Shown here: piece after piece, positions 1-6,482 of the stretch
Numbering within the stretch: the stretch's first letter is position 1
How the letters are laid out: each line of letters starts with the position of its first letter
Source of the DNA: JAQUPP01 sp041649955
GTDB lineage: Bacteria; Patescibacteriota; Patescibacteriia; UBA2591; JAQUPP01
Length of the DNA stretch: 28,960 nucleotides
Direction: 5' to 3'
Assembly: GCA_041649955.1 (NCBI GenBank)
Contig: JBAZMD010000008.1
Location: 1 to 28,960 of the forward strand
Made by a program: the position numbers and the translations under genes
The notes under the pieces: model-generated
What the model was told of the DNA's origin: nothing
The model's database searches: none
What the model saw: only the letters and a program-made list of their open reading frames with translations

Positions 1-277
1 TTAAAAATTTGCTTTGTTTCCTTAATTGTTCTAATGTTTTAAGATTTTCTTTTGTTACCACTGAACCTTCGACAAAAGCAATGTCAAATTTTGTCGGCGA
101 TTTGCCGCTTTTTACCAAAGGAAATTCAGTTATTTGCAGCCGATCGACGACGCCTTTGAGAAGTTGTCCCAGATTGATTATTTCCATTAAACAGCCGTTG
201 CAAGCGGTTAAAGAAATAATGGCAACTGTCGGTTTTTCCCGCCCTAGGCGGGTCGGCCTTGGGTTGATATTTATCAT
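1..277 (-). CDS. hydD: NiFe hydrogenase small (delta) subunit, N-terminal part, cut by the window edge
   Basis: The first 92 codons are present and the frame is open to the window edge. The start is the ATG at 277, which overlaps the TGA of the upstream gene as ATGA. After a short leader, a beta strand (VAIISLTACNGC, residues 18-29) carries the CxxC pair Cys26/Cys29 that in this family helps bind the proximal 4Fe-4S cluster; the FDIAFVEGSV stretch near residue 70-80 is also typical. In group 3 soluble hydrogenases this subunit passes electrons between the NiFe large subunit and the flavin/Fe-S subunits, and both partner types lie upstream in this operon. The large subunit would be expected just outside the window. 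Residues 9-14 are encoded by a CCCGCC/GGCGGG palindrome, possibly a repeat inserted in the coding sequence. Confidence 0.88.
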   Translation of the reverse strand, partial: MININPRPTRLGREKPTVAIISLTACNGCLMEIINLGQLLKGVVDRLQITEFPLVKSGKSPTKFDIAFVEGSVVTKENLKTLEQLRKQSKFL

Positions 278-1014
278 TTTAAGGAATTTAAAGTGATTAA
301 AGTATATTTTTTTAAATCAGATATTTCTTTTTTTGTTAATTTTTGAACCAAGTAATTCCAATGGAAAGAAATCCAATCATTTTTTTTTACTTCTTCAATA
401 ATATTTTTATCTCCTAAAATGTATTTTTTAATCGGTTTGCCTAATTTTATTTTTTTGTTTATTGCCAATGGCTGATACTCTACTAAAATTTTAATTACAT
501 CCTTATTTTTACTGGGGATAATTTTAATTATTTTGCCCCAACTGATTCGGCAAGTATCTTTTAGTCTTAAATTATCAAAACTAATGGAACCGGTTACTGA
601 GCCAATTGTTAAGACATGGAAACTGTGATGCGGTTTTGAATTTTTTGAAATCATTTTTGCTTTTTCCAAAGCCATTTTTTTTGACAAGAGTCCTGGTTCG
701 GAAAAATCTTTGATAATCATTTTTTGCAAATCCTTAATTTTGACTTTTTGCAGCAAATTATTGCCAACCCAGTAAGCGCTGACCACTCTTTCGTCAAAAG
801 GATCTTTTATTTTATTGCTCTTGGCAATAAGTTCATAATAGGGATAAGCGCCCTTAAATTTTTTGAGTGTTTTTCTAACCCGAGAAAGTTTTATATTGTT
901 TTTGCCCAAAAGAAATTTTTCCAATATTTTTTCTTTTAATGCTTCTTTTGGTCCGCAAAGACCCAATTTATGGGGAATAATTCCGTATAGTGCGGCAATT
1001 CTAATTCCGGACAT
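274..1014 (-). CDS. DUF6390-like protein in hydrogenase operon
   Basis: A 246-residue soluble protein with no signal peptide or membrane segment. The N-terminal PHKLGLCGP motif (residues 14-22) and a His-rich segment around residues 129-142 (HHSFHVLTIGSVTG) followed by a conserved-looking DTCRISWG stretch match what I remember of DUF6390, a family of unknown function found with group 3b-type hydrogenases; the assignment is from memory. Its start overlaps the upstream transporter gene by 14 bp and its TGA overlaps the hydrogenase small-subunit start, so it is translated as part of that operon. A role in assembly or maturation of the hydrogenase is an inference from position only; the Cys and His residues could bind metal. 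Confidence 0.7.
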   Translation of the reverse strand: MSGIRIAALYGIIPHKLGLCGPKEALKEKILEKFLLGKNNIKLSRVRKTLKKFKGAYPYYELIAKSNKIKDPFDERVVSAYWVGNNLLQKVKIKDLQKMIIKDFSEPGLLSKKMALEKAKMISKNSKPHHSFHVLTIGSVTGSISFDNLRLKDTCRISWGKIIKIIPSKNKDVIKILVEYQPLAINKKIKLGKPIKKYILGDKNIIEEVKKNDWISFHWNYLVQKLTKKEISDLKKYTLITLNSLK

Positions 1015-1900
1015 AAGATTGTTTTATTTGTTTTAGAAAGTTTTTAAGATCAATAATTAAAATCAAGCCCGCTAAAATTATTATTCCGCTTATTAATTCT
1101 TTTAAGTTTATTTTTCCAGTAGCCACCAAAGAGAGCAGAGTAGTGACAGGAGATCCTAAAAGCAAAATTGAAGAAGCAATTGAAACCGGAATATATTTTA
1201 AGCCGCTGTACCAGGTAGCTACATAACCGAAAAGAAGCAGGGAAGTAGCGATAATCCATCCGATTTGGTGATAATTTAAAGTGCTGATTATATTGACTTG
1301 ATGAGTTATGCTCAGAAAAATAAGAATAAAAATTGAACCGAAAAACATTCTTCCCCAAGCCACGGTAATTCCTTCTAAATTTTTTAGAGCATATTTTGAA
1401 ATGACATTTTCAATCGCCCAAAGAATAGTGGCCAGTAAAATTAATAAATCGCCCAAACCGAATGAAATCGGCAGCGCTTTTAAAGCAACGAAACTTCCGA
1501 ATAAAAGCAATAAAACACCGATTAAAAAATTTTTATTTATTTTTTCTTTCAAGAAAAGACCGGCCAGAATTATTATATAAATAAACATTGTCTTCTGAAT
1601 AAAAGAACCTTGAGCCGCCGTGGTTAATGTTAAGCCCTTGAAAAAGAGCAGAAAAGGAATACTTCCGCCAATTAAACCGATAATCAGCAATAACAGCCAT
1701 TGTTTAGGGGTTAATTTTAGAAATATCTTGCGATTTTTAAATGCCAAAATAAGGGCGGATAATATCAGGGCAACGGAAACATTTTTTAAAAAAGTAAAAA
1801 TATAGGGATTAATCACGCTTACCCCGTATTTGCTGACAAAAATGGAAAAACCTGAAATTATCGCTGTTGTTGAGACTAATAATAACCCTTTTTTGTTCAT
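1001..1900 (-). CDS. EamA/DMT-family membrane transporter
   Basis: A 299-residue protein with about ten hydrophobic helices arranged as two similar five-helix halves, the usual architecture and length of drug/metabolite transporter (EamA) proteins. A basic C-terminus follows the last helix. The start ATG at 1900 overlaps the hypC stop as ATGA, and the 3' end overlaps the next gene by 14 bp, so it is translationally embedded in the hydrogenase operon. The substrate cannot be told from sequence. Finding an EamA protein between hypC and the catalytic subunit genes is unusual; it may serve metabolite exchange tied to hydrogenase activity or be a passenger. Confidence 0.88.
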   Translation of the reverse strand: MNKKGLLLVSTTAIISGFSIFVSKYGVSVINPYIFTFLKNVSVALILSALILAFKNRKIFLKLTPKQWLLLLIIGLIGGSIPFLLFFKGLTLTTAAQGSFIQKTMFIYIIILAGLFLKEKINKNFLIGVLLLLFGSFVALKALPISFGLGDLLILLATILWAIENVISKYALKNLEGITVAWGRMFFGSIFILIFLSITHQVNIISTLNYHQIGWIIATSLLLFGYVATWYSGLKYIPVSIASSILLLGSPVTTLLSLVATGKINLKELISGIIILAGLILIIDLKNFLKQIKQSYVRN

Positions 1901-2100
1901 ATTTTTGATTTAAATAATTTATTGATTTTTTCCGCCTGATTTTTATTTATTTTTTTAACTACAATGTGATTTTGAGTTAAAACCCAATCACCCTTTTTTA
2001 CTTTAATAAGACTAATAACCGTTTCTCGGCCATTTGGCGATTGAAGCAAAACAGAATTTTTTTTAACTGAAATTATTTTTTTAGGAATAGCTAGGCACAT
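1897..2100 (-). CDS. hypC: Hydrogenase maturation chaperone HypC
   Basis: A 67-residue protein starting MCLAIPKKI, the HypC/HybG signature; the N-terminal Cys2 is the residue that binds the Fe(CN)2CO precursor and the hydrogenase large subunit in known HypC proteins. It is slightly shorter than the usual 70-90 residues. No other hyp genes (A, B, D, E, F) are in the window. The start codon lies four bases after a copy of the AAGCTAA-type intercistronic element (2105-2175), and there is no Shine-Dalgarno sequence in the usual place. Confidence 0.93.
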   Translation of the reverse strand: MCLAIPKKIISVKKNSVLLQSPNGRETVISLIKVKKGDWVLTQNHIVVKKINKNQAEKINKLFKSKI

Positions 2101-2104
2101 AAAA

Positions 2105-2175
2105 TTAGCTTTTTAGGAATTAGCTTTTTAGCTTCTTAGCCCTAAAAAGCTAATAAGCTACAAGCTAAGAAGCTG
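2105..2175 (-). repeat. Intercistronic element C, copy 1 (hydG–hypC)
   Basis: Read on the minus strand, this spacer begins two bases after the hydG stop and ends four bases before the hypC ATG. It starts CAGCTTCTTAGCTTGTAGC and ends with the 20-mer GCTAATTCCTAAAAAGCTAA that recurs before fusA, rplP and rplE. The TTAGCTT-rich 5' half can pair with the AAGCTAA-rich 3' half, placing a hairpin directly upstream of the start codon. Confidence 0.8.
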
Positions 2176-2177
2176 AA

Positions 2178-2987
2178 TTAAATCGCTCCGGGAATATTTT
2201 TTAATTCTTGATAAGAAAATATCGGGCCGTGTTTGCAGGCGTATTTTGAACCAATGCTGCAATGCTGGCAAACGCCGATTCCGCAATGCATTCTTCGTTC
2301 CAAGGAGAGAAAAATATTCGCGTCGTCTAGTCCAGCTTGTTTTAATTTTTGAATAACAAATTTATACATTACCGGCGGGCCGCATAAAATGGCGATTGCG
2401 CTGCTGTCAACTTTTATTTTGTCAAAAAGAGTGGTAATCAGTCCGACATTTCCTTTCCAATTCGGGCATTGTTTATCCAAAGTGAGCGCTAAATTGGCTG
2501 ATTTCTGCCAATTTTTATATTCGTCTTGAAAAAGCAAATCTTTCGCTTCGCAAGCTCCGTAAAAAATTTGCATTTTGAAATTTTTATTATTTTGATTGGC
2601 TAAAATTAAAGGTCGCAAAGGAACCAAACCCAAGCCGCCACCGATTAAAAGAATGTTGCCGGTCAGATTGTTGGGAAAGCCATTACCAAAAGGTCCGCGG
2701 ACAATCAACTGATCATTGATTTTTAATTGATGTATTTTTTTGGTTAATTGGCCGGCTATGCGGACGCAAATTTGAAAATTTTTATCACTGTCATTTGGAT
2801 TAGAACAAACGGCAAAAGGCGCTTCAGAAAAAGAAGGGAGTCCGACTTCAATAAATTGGCCGGGAATAAATTCAAAATTTTTCTGATCTTCTTTATTTTT
2901 GAATTGCAAAGTAAAAAGCTTGACTTCAGACGTCTGTATTTTGATATTTTTAATAACTGCAATTTTTGGTTGATAGGGATTGAACAT
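2178..2987 (-). CDS. hydG: Hydrogenase gamma subunit, FAD/NAD(P)-binding reductase
   Basis: A 269-residue ferredoxin-reductase-like protein. The FAD-binding barrel carries PGQFIEVGLP (42-51), EAPFAVCSNP (55-64) and a GPFGNGF turn (98-104). The nucleotide-binding domain has IGGGLGLVPLRPL (115-127) and CGPPVM (202-207). The C-terminal 2Fe-2S motif is Cys235, Cys240, Cys243 and Cys251 (CX4CX2CX7C), as in dihydroorotate dehydrogenase B electron-transfer subunits. In group 3b hydrogenases/sulfhydrogenases this subunit exchanges electrons with NAD(P)H. The symbol follows Pyrococcus hydBGDA usage and is not the FeFe-hydrogenase maturase HydG. It lies between the beta subunit gene and hypC, with structured spacers on both sides. 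Confidence 0.92.
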   Translation of the reverse strand: MFNPYQPKIAVIKNIKIQTSEVKLFTLQFKNKEDQKNFEFIPGQFIEVGLPSFSEAPFAVCSNPNDSDKNFQICVRIAGQLTKKIHQLKINDQLIVRGPFGNGFPNNLTGNILLIGGGLGLVPLRPLILANQNNKNFKMQIFYGACEAKDLLFQDEYKNWQKSANLALTLDKQCPNWKGNVGLITTLFDKIKVDSSAIAILCGPPVMYKFVIQKLKQAGLDDANIFLSLERRMHCGIGVCQHCSIGSKYACKHGPIFSYQELKNIPGAI

Positions 2988-3000
2988 AAAATTTTTAATT

Positions 3001-3147
3001 CCTAATTTCTAATTGATCTAATCCGCCAGCTGGCGGACCCAATGACTAAATTTCTAATTATTTAATTTTTTGTAAATTGCGTTTTACCTTGGGATTTGGA
3101 GCTTGGGTTATTATTTAGAAATTAGAAATTAGGTTAATTAGATCAAT
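3001..3147 (-). repeat. Interleaved inverted repeats between hydB and hydG (element D)
   Basis: The 171-bp spacer holds two perfect inverted-repeat pairs in interleaved order: 3001-3012 with 3122-3133 (12 bp, CCTAATTTCTAA type) and 3012-3022 with 3137-3147 (11 bp, ATTGATCTAAT type). Because the order is A, B, A', B', both pairs cannot form one simple hairpin, so pairing is alternative or pseudoknotted. A CCGCCAGCTGGCGG palindrome (3022-3037) sits between them. The structure covers most of the leader immediately before the hydG start at 2987. Confidence 0.65.
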
Positions 3148-3158
3148 TTTCTATTATT

Positions 3159-4163
3159 TTATTTTGTTTTTATGCTTTCTAACACCTCATGAATTTTTAT
3201 TCCGGCCGGACAAACCATAGAGCATCGGCCGCAGCCAACGCAGCCCGGAAAATTGTATTCATCAGGAATGCGGACGAATTTATGATAATACCAATTGTAA
3301 ATTCTCTCGGCTGTATTTTTTAAAAATTTATGATCGCCGGTTATCTCGGAAAATTCGCTGTAAAAACAAGAATCCCAGCATCTTTTTCTTATGCCTTCGT
3401 CTTTATTCAAACAAGGTTGATCTGTCAAACTGAAACAAAAACAAGTCGGGCAAACAATCGTGCACTTTCCGCATTCAATGCATCTTTGATCTAAGTTTTG
3501 CCAAATATCGGTTTCAAGCGAGCCGGGCATTTTTTCTTTAATTTCCATCATTTCCGGACTGACTCCTTCTTCTTTAATTGGACCGGCGTATTCAATATGT
3601 TCAAAATCCGATTTCCAGTTGTTTTGTTTGGCAAAATCGTTTAAAATTTGCTGGCCCTTTTTAGAGCCGGTAAAAATTTTAAATTCAGAAGATTTTTTTT
3701 CTTTTGCTTGACCCAAGAAAATATCAAACTGCAAATGTTCCAAAATGTCTTCTTCATATTTATCTTCCCAAACCTTGAAAGACAGGTCTTGAAATTGGGG
3801 GATTTGGGATTGGCCGATAATTAAAGTATTATTTAATCTGGCTTGATAATACGGATCTTTTTCAAAAACTTGGTTATAAAGCAGAATGGCTTTAAGATCA
3901 AAAATACTGACCCCGATTAAAACTTGTTTAAAAGCGGTCAAATCGGCCTTAAAGTCGTCATTCTTGTATTTAAATAAAATTTCCCGTGAAGACACGAGAT
4001 ATTTTTTAAAAGAATATAAAGGCAATCGGCCGGAAAAATCAAGCTGAGACGGCTCGCTGATTGTTTTAATCAAAATTTGTTCGTCGTCCTTGACAGGCCC
4101 GATAACAATATAGTTTTTTTCTTGAAGCCATTTAATGAATTTTTGGAGCTGTTTTTTATCCAT
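3159..4163 (-). CDS. hydB: Hydrogenase/sulfhydrogenase beta subunit, iron-sulfur electron-transfer protein
   Basis: A 334-residue protein whose C-terminal third carries two ferredoxin-type 4Fe-4S motifs: Cys228/231/234/238 (CIECGKCTIVCP) and Cys308/311/314/318 (CVGCGRCSMVCP). Extra cysteines (241, 243, 251, 262, 266) lie between them, as in the dicluster domain of heterodisulfide-reductase-like and sulfhydrogenase beta subunits. The N-terminal part is the variable segment of this family. It transfers electrons between the flavin subunit encoded next and the small subunit. It is the first gene of the operon; an extended -10 promoter about 40 bp upstream (4200-4227) fits as its origin. No strong Shine-Dalgarno sequence precedes the ATG. 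Confidence 0.9.
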   Translation of the reverse strand: MDKKQLQKFIKWLQEKNYIVIGPVKDDEQILIKTISEPSQLDFSGRLPLYSFKKYLVSSREILFKYKNDDFKADLTAFKQVLIGVSIFDLKAILLYNQVFEKDPYYQARLNNTLIIGQSQIPQFQDLSFKVWEDKYEEDILEHLQFDIFLGQAKEKKSSEFKIFTGSKKGQQILNDFAKQNNWKSDFEHIEYAGPIKEEGVSPEMMEIKEKMPGSLETDIWQNLDQRCIECGKCTIVCPTCFCFSLTDQPCLNKDEGIRKRCWDSCFYSEFSEITGDHKFLKNTAERIYNWYYHKFVRIPDEYNFPGCVGCGRCSMVCPAGIKIHEVLESIKTK

Positions 4164-4199
4164 ACCAGGTAGTGAAAATTTGATTATTACTATGATTTA

Positions 4200-4227
4200 A
4201 ACATACCAGATTTATTAATTTTGTCAA
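4200..4227 (-). promoter_or_regulatory. Promoter of the hydrogenase operon
   Basis: On the minus strand: -35 TTGACA (4227-4222), a 16-bp spacer and -10 TATGTT (4205-4200) preceded by a TGG extended -10 element. The predicted transcript starts near 4193, about 30 nt before hydB. The -35 box is part of the left arm of the inverted repeat at 4218-4247, so a repressor bound there would block it. Confidence 0.6.
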
Positions 4228-4247
4228 AATTTTACTCTTGACAAAAT
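4218..4247. promoter_or_regulatory. Inverted repeat in the divergent promoter region, candidate operator
   Basis: Two perfect 10-bp arms, ATTTTGTCAA (4218-4227) and TTGACAAAAT (4238-4247), separated by 10 bp, so their centres are two helical turns apart. Each arm contains a TTGACA hexamer, one facing the hydrogenase operon and one facing the gene at 4344. The plus-strand TTGACA (4238-4243) is 17 bp from a poor -10 (TACCCT, 4261) and 22 bp from a perfect TATAAT (4266-4271). Co-regulation of both directions by one dimeric regulator is an inference. Confidence 0.5.
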
Positions 4248-4265
4248 CAAAATTTTATGCTACCC

Positions 4266-4337
4266 TATAATAGTTAAATTTAAAGAGGTTCTTTAAAAAA
4301 GGCGGCACCGGCCTGGGACGCGGCGCAAAAATGGAGG
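4266..4337 (+). promoter_or_regulatory. -10 box and structured 5' leader with strong ribosome-binding site
   Basis: TATAAT at 4266-4271 predicts a start near 4278. The leader would begin with an 8-bp hairpin (4279-4286 with 4290-4297, loop GGT), followed by a GC-rich patch (about 4301-4326) out of character with its surroundings, then GGAGG at 4333-4337, six bases before the ATG at 4344. A 5'-terminal hairpin often stabilises mRNA; that role here is inferred. Confidence 0.45.
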
Positions 4338-4343
4338 TATGTA

Positions 4344-4886
4344 ATGGAAAAAAAATCTTCAGTACATATTAGATTGATTCGTATGTCTCATTTTTTAAAA
4401 CTTGGTTATCACAAAGCAGCCAATATGAGTGAACAAGAATTTGCTAAACTTGTTCCTTATCCGGAAGATAAACCCGGGAAGCTGCTAGTTGTCAAGCACC
4501 AACTTATTCCAATTGATATTCAGATGAAATTGATTGGCGGTGAAAACCATCTTAATTTACCTTTGCTTAAAAATTTGGTAAAAACGCCCAACACGCTAAT
4601 TTATTGGCGGTACGGCGTTGAAGATGGAGAGAAGATGTTAGATAAATCAATGAATCTCTGTTTAAAAATTTTTCAGGAAAAAAACAGAATTCCTTCAGTG
4701 GTTGAAGAAGGTATTGCCATCGTCGTTTATAAAAAGGACGTTTTAGAAGATCACGGTATTGACCTTCCCGGTTCTTTTTGTGTGGGCGTACCATGTCTTA
4801 GGCTTGAAAAGAAAAGACCTGAATTGATCATTGGGTGTTCTTGCGATGCCAGTCAAGACTATGGTTCAGCTTCCTGTTCGTCATAA
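4344..4886 (+). CDS. DUF5701-like protein of unknown function
   Basis: A 180-residue soluble protein. An N-terminal helical segment (LGYHKAANMSEQEFAKLVPYPED) is followed by KLLVVKHQLIPIDIQMKLI, a RIPSVVEEGIAIVV segment near residue 115-130, and a Cys/Ser/Gly-rich C-terminal tail. The VEEGIA segment and overall order match my recollection of DUF5701, a family without an assigned activity. It is a single-gene unit: its own -10 box and a strong Shine-Dalgarno sequence lie upstream and a strong terminator lies 16 bp downstream. It is divergent from the hydrogenase operon and may share its operator. The cysteines near the C-terminus (positions about 165-178) could bind metal, which is unproven. 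Confidence 0.75.
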   Translation: MEKKSSVHIRLIRMSHFLKLGYHKAANMSEQEFAKLVPYPEDKPGKLLVVKHQLIPIDIQMKLIGGENHLNLPLLKNLVKTPNTLIYWRYGVEDGEKMLDKSMNLCLKIFQEKNRIPSVVEEGIAIVVYKKDVLEDHGIDLPGSFCVGVPCLRLEKKRPELIIGCSCDASQDYGSASCSS

Positions 4887-4901
4887 TTTAGAGAATTAAA
4901 A

Positions 4902-4935
4902 ATCCCTCCGATTCGTCGGAGGGATAATTTTTTTT
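4902..4935. terminator. Strong bidirectional Rho-independent terminator
   Basis: A perfect 10-bp stem (4902-4911 with 4916-4925) closed by a TTCG tetraloop, followed by eight T on the plus strand (4928-4935) and five T on the minus strand. It ends the DUF5701-like gene and, from the other side, the dut transcription unit. Confidence 0.95.
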
Positions 4936-4943
4936 ACAAAAAA

Positions 4944-5381
4944 TTACTTTTTCCCGGTTGAGCCGAAACCGCCGCGGGATTTTTCGCTGATTTTTTTTGT
5001 TTCTTGCCAAACAACTTTTTTAACCGGAATAATCAATCCTTGAGCAATTCTTTCGCCAACTTCTATTTTTACCAATTTGGCGGAAAAATTATAAGCGGCA
5101 AAATTTATTTCATCTTCCTGGCCGTTGAAATCTTGGTCAATAATGCCGATATTATTGGCCATCATCAGGCCTTTTTTAAATGTTCCGCTTCGGCTGGCAA
5201 TCAAAAGAAAATGGCCGGCCGGCACTTTGATAATCAGATTTGTCGGCAAAAGTTTTATTTCTTGAGGTTTTATTTCCGCGGCTATTCTGGAATAAATGTC
5301 AAAAGCCACGGCGCCCTTTGTCTTATATTCCGGCAAGGGGAGTGATTTATCAATTCGTTTGATTTTAATTTTATTGCTCAT
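4944..5381 (-). CDS. dut: dUTP diphosphatase (dUTPase)
   Basis: A 145-residue trimeric-type dUTPase, normal length. All five motifs are present: motif 1 GAVAFDIYS (23-31), motif 2 SRSG (63-66), motif 3 NNIGIIDQDFNG (76-87) with the catalytic Asp near 82, motif 4 GERIAQGLI (109-117) and motif 5 SRGGFGSTG (135-143). It hydrolyses dUTP to dUMP and pyrophosphate, keeping uracil out of DNA and supplying dTMP synthesis. In motif 3 a Phe replaces the Tyr common in the family. It starts 10 bp after the ImmA/IrrE-type peptidase gene and is probably cotranscribed with it and the XRE regulator. Confidence 0.96.
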   Translation of the reverse strand: MSNKIKIKRIDKSLPLPEYKTKGAVAFDIYSRIAAEIKPQEIKLLPTNLIIKVPAGHFLLIASRSGTFKKGLMMANNIGIIDQDFNGQEDEINFAAYNFSAKLVKIEVGERIAQGLIIPVKKVVWQETKKISEKSRGGFGSTGKK

Positions 5382-5391
5382 ATTTATATTT

Positions 5392-6000
5392 TTAATGACT
5401 CTCGCTTAAAACAATTTCCATTGCTTCTTGAGAAACGCCGAAAATCGGAGCCAAAGGTATGGCTAAATAAGAATTTTGCGATTTATCGTCGGAAATTTTA
5501 ATAAATTCAGGATTCTGCTTTAATTGATCAATTAATTTTTTCTTTTCAATTTCCAATTTTTCACGCGGCACCAGCAAATAACCGGCGAATTTATTGGCCT
5601 GAGTTTCCAAATATCCGTATTGTTCTGCCGGTATCTGCCCGATTATTTCGTAAAGCTTGTAAATATTATTCAGTTTAAAATCACTATAAATGTTTTCATG
5701 CAGGATATAATGTCCTATTTCATGGGCAAAAGAAAATCTCAATCTGTTCTGCTGTCGATCGTCTTTATACATATCGGCGTCAACGTAGAGAAATTGCCAA
5801 TTAAAAGAAATGTGCGCGTCCATATCGCAGTCGCGCCTTAAATTCGGAATGGGAATAATTTGAATTTTTAATTTGCCGTCTATAATTTTTTCAATATCCA
5901 CGGGCAATGATTCTCCCCAATATCTGTTGCGAAATTCATCAGCCATTTTTTTGATTTCTTCCTGGCTTATAAACGGCACTCTGATGCTGTAATAATCCAT
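5392..6000 (-). CDS. ImmA/IrrE-family zinc metallopeptidase
   Basis: A 202-residue cytoplasmic protein with the HEIGH zinc-protease motif (His93, Glu94, His97) and a downstream LETQANKFAGYLLVP segment (from residue 131) whose Glu132 is the expected third ligand. This combination is typical of COG2856/ImmA/IrrE proteins, which cleave or inactivate a partner XRE-type repressor in phage, ICE and stress-response systems. The XRE gene lies directly upstream with a 6-bp gap, so the pair is likely functional. The natural trigger is unknown. Members of this family are also classed as antitoxin or toxin partners, so a toxin–antitoxin role is an alternative. Confidence 0.9.
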   Translation of the reverse strand: MDYYSIRVPFISQEEIKKMADEFRNRYWGESLPVDIEKIIDGKLKIQIIPIPNLRRDCDMDAHISFNWQFLYVDADMYKDDRQQNRLRFSFAHEIGHYILHENIYSDFKLNNIYKLYEIIGQIPAEQYGYLETQANKFAGYLLVPREKLEIEKKKLIDQLKQNPEFIKISDDKSQNSYLAIPLAPIFGVSQEAMEIVLSESH

Positions 6001-6006
6001 AATATT

Positions 6007-6384
6007 TTAGGCATTTCTGATTAATTCTATCAAATGATCTATTTCTGTTTTGGTCGGTTTCTCATTTCTCAGAGTTCGGAAAAATACCGGCAAATATCCC
6101 ACGGCATCACCTTGAGATAAAATATCTTCAGGGATAATACCTTGAGCTATTTGCGCTTTGTCCGTAAATTTTTGTAATTCTTTCGCGTCTTCGGAAAGTC
6201 CCAATGCTTTGGCCCATTTAATTAATGTGTTCGCGTCAGCCGGAGGGGAGATTCTTCCTCTTTCTATTTTACTCCAATTGCTTGGGTCATAATTGACCAG
6301 TTTGCATATTTCTCTTAAACTAAGATCCTTTTTGATTCGCAATTCTTTTAAAATTTCGCCAAATTCTTGCAAGTTTTTATTCAT
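6007..6384 (-). CDS. XRE-family helix-turn-helix transcriptional regulator
   Basis: A 125-residue protein with an N-terminal XRE/Cro-type HTH (about residues 8-62: FGEILKELRIKKDLSLREICKLV..PSNWSKIERGR), then an extension of about 60 residues that may mediate dimerisation or contact with the metallopeptidase encoded next. First gene of the XRE–ImmA–dut unit. A perfect inverted repeat covers its own -10 box (6421-6440), so autorepression relieved by the peptidase is the simplest model; this is inferred from arrangement. Confidence 0.9.
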   Translation of the reverse strand: MNKNLQEFGEILKELRIKKDLSLREICKLVNYDPSNWSKIERGRISPPADANTLIKWAKALGLSEDAKELQKFTDKAQIAQGIIPEDILSQGDAVGYLPVFFRTLRNEKPTKTEIDHLIELIRNA

Positions 6385-6420
6385 AAATTTATTGGTTAAA
6401 TTTATTTTTTAAAATTGACC

Positions 6421-6458
6421 TGTGGTAAAACTATACCACAAAAAATAAAAAAGTGCAA
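6421..6458 (-). promoter_or_regulatory. Promoter and operator of the XRE–ImmA–dut unit
   Basis: On the minus strand: -35 TTGCAC (6458-6453), a 17-bp spacer and -10 TATAGT (6435-6430). The inverted repeat TGTGGTA-N6-TACCACA (6421-6427 and 6434-6440) overlaps the -10 box, the expected place for an autoregulatory XRE operator. The transcript would start around 6423, about 40 nt before the regulator's ATG at 6384. Confidence 0.75.
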
Positions 6459-6482
6459 ACAATCTGTGGATAACTTTTTAGG

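Noticed and set aside
4339..4346. ATGTAATG before the DUF5701-like gene as a minimal start-stop regulatory frame
   Set aside because: The ATG at 4339 is only two bases from GGAGG, too close for good initiation, while the ATG at 4344 has ideal spacing. Probably coincidental.
6465..6473. TGTGGATAA, a perfect DnaA-box match in the XRE–glycosyltransferase spacer
   Set aside because: It is single, with no cluster of boxes, AT-rich unwinding region or dnaA/dnaN neighbours. One 9-mer is expected by chance in AT-rich DNA, so no origin is claimed.
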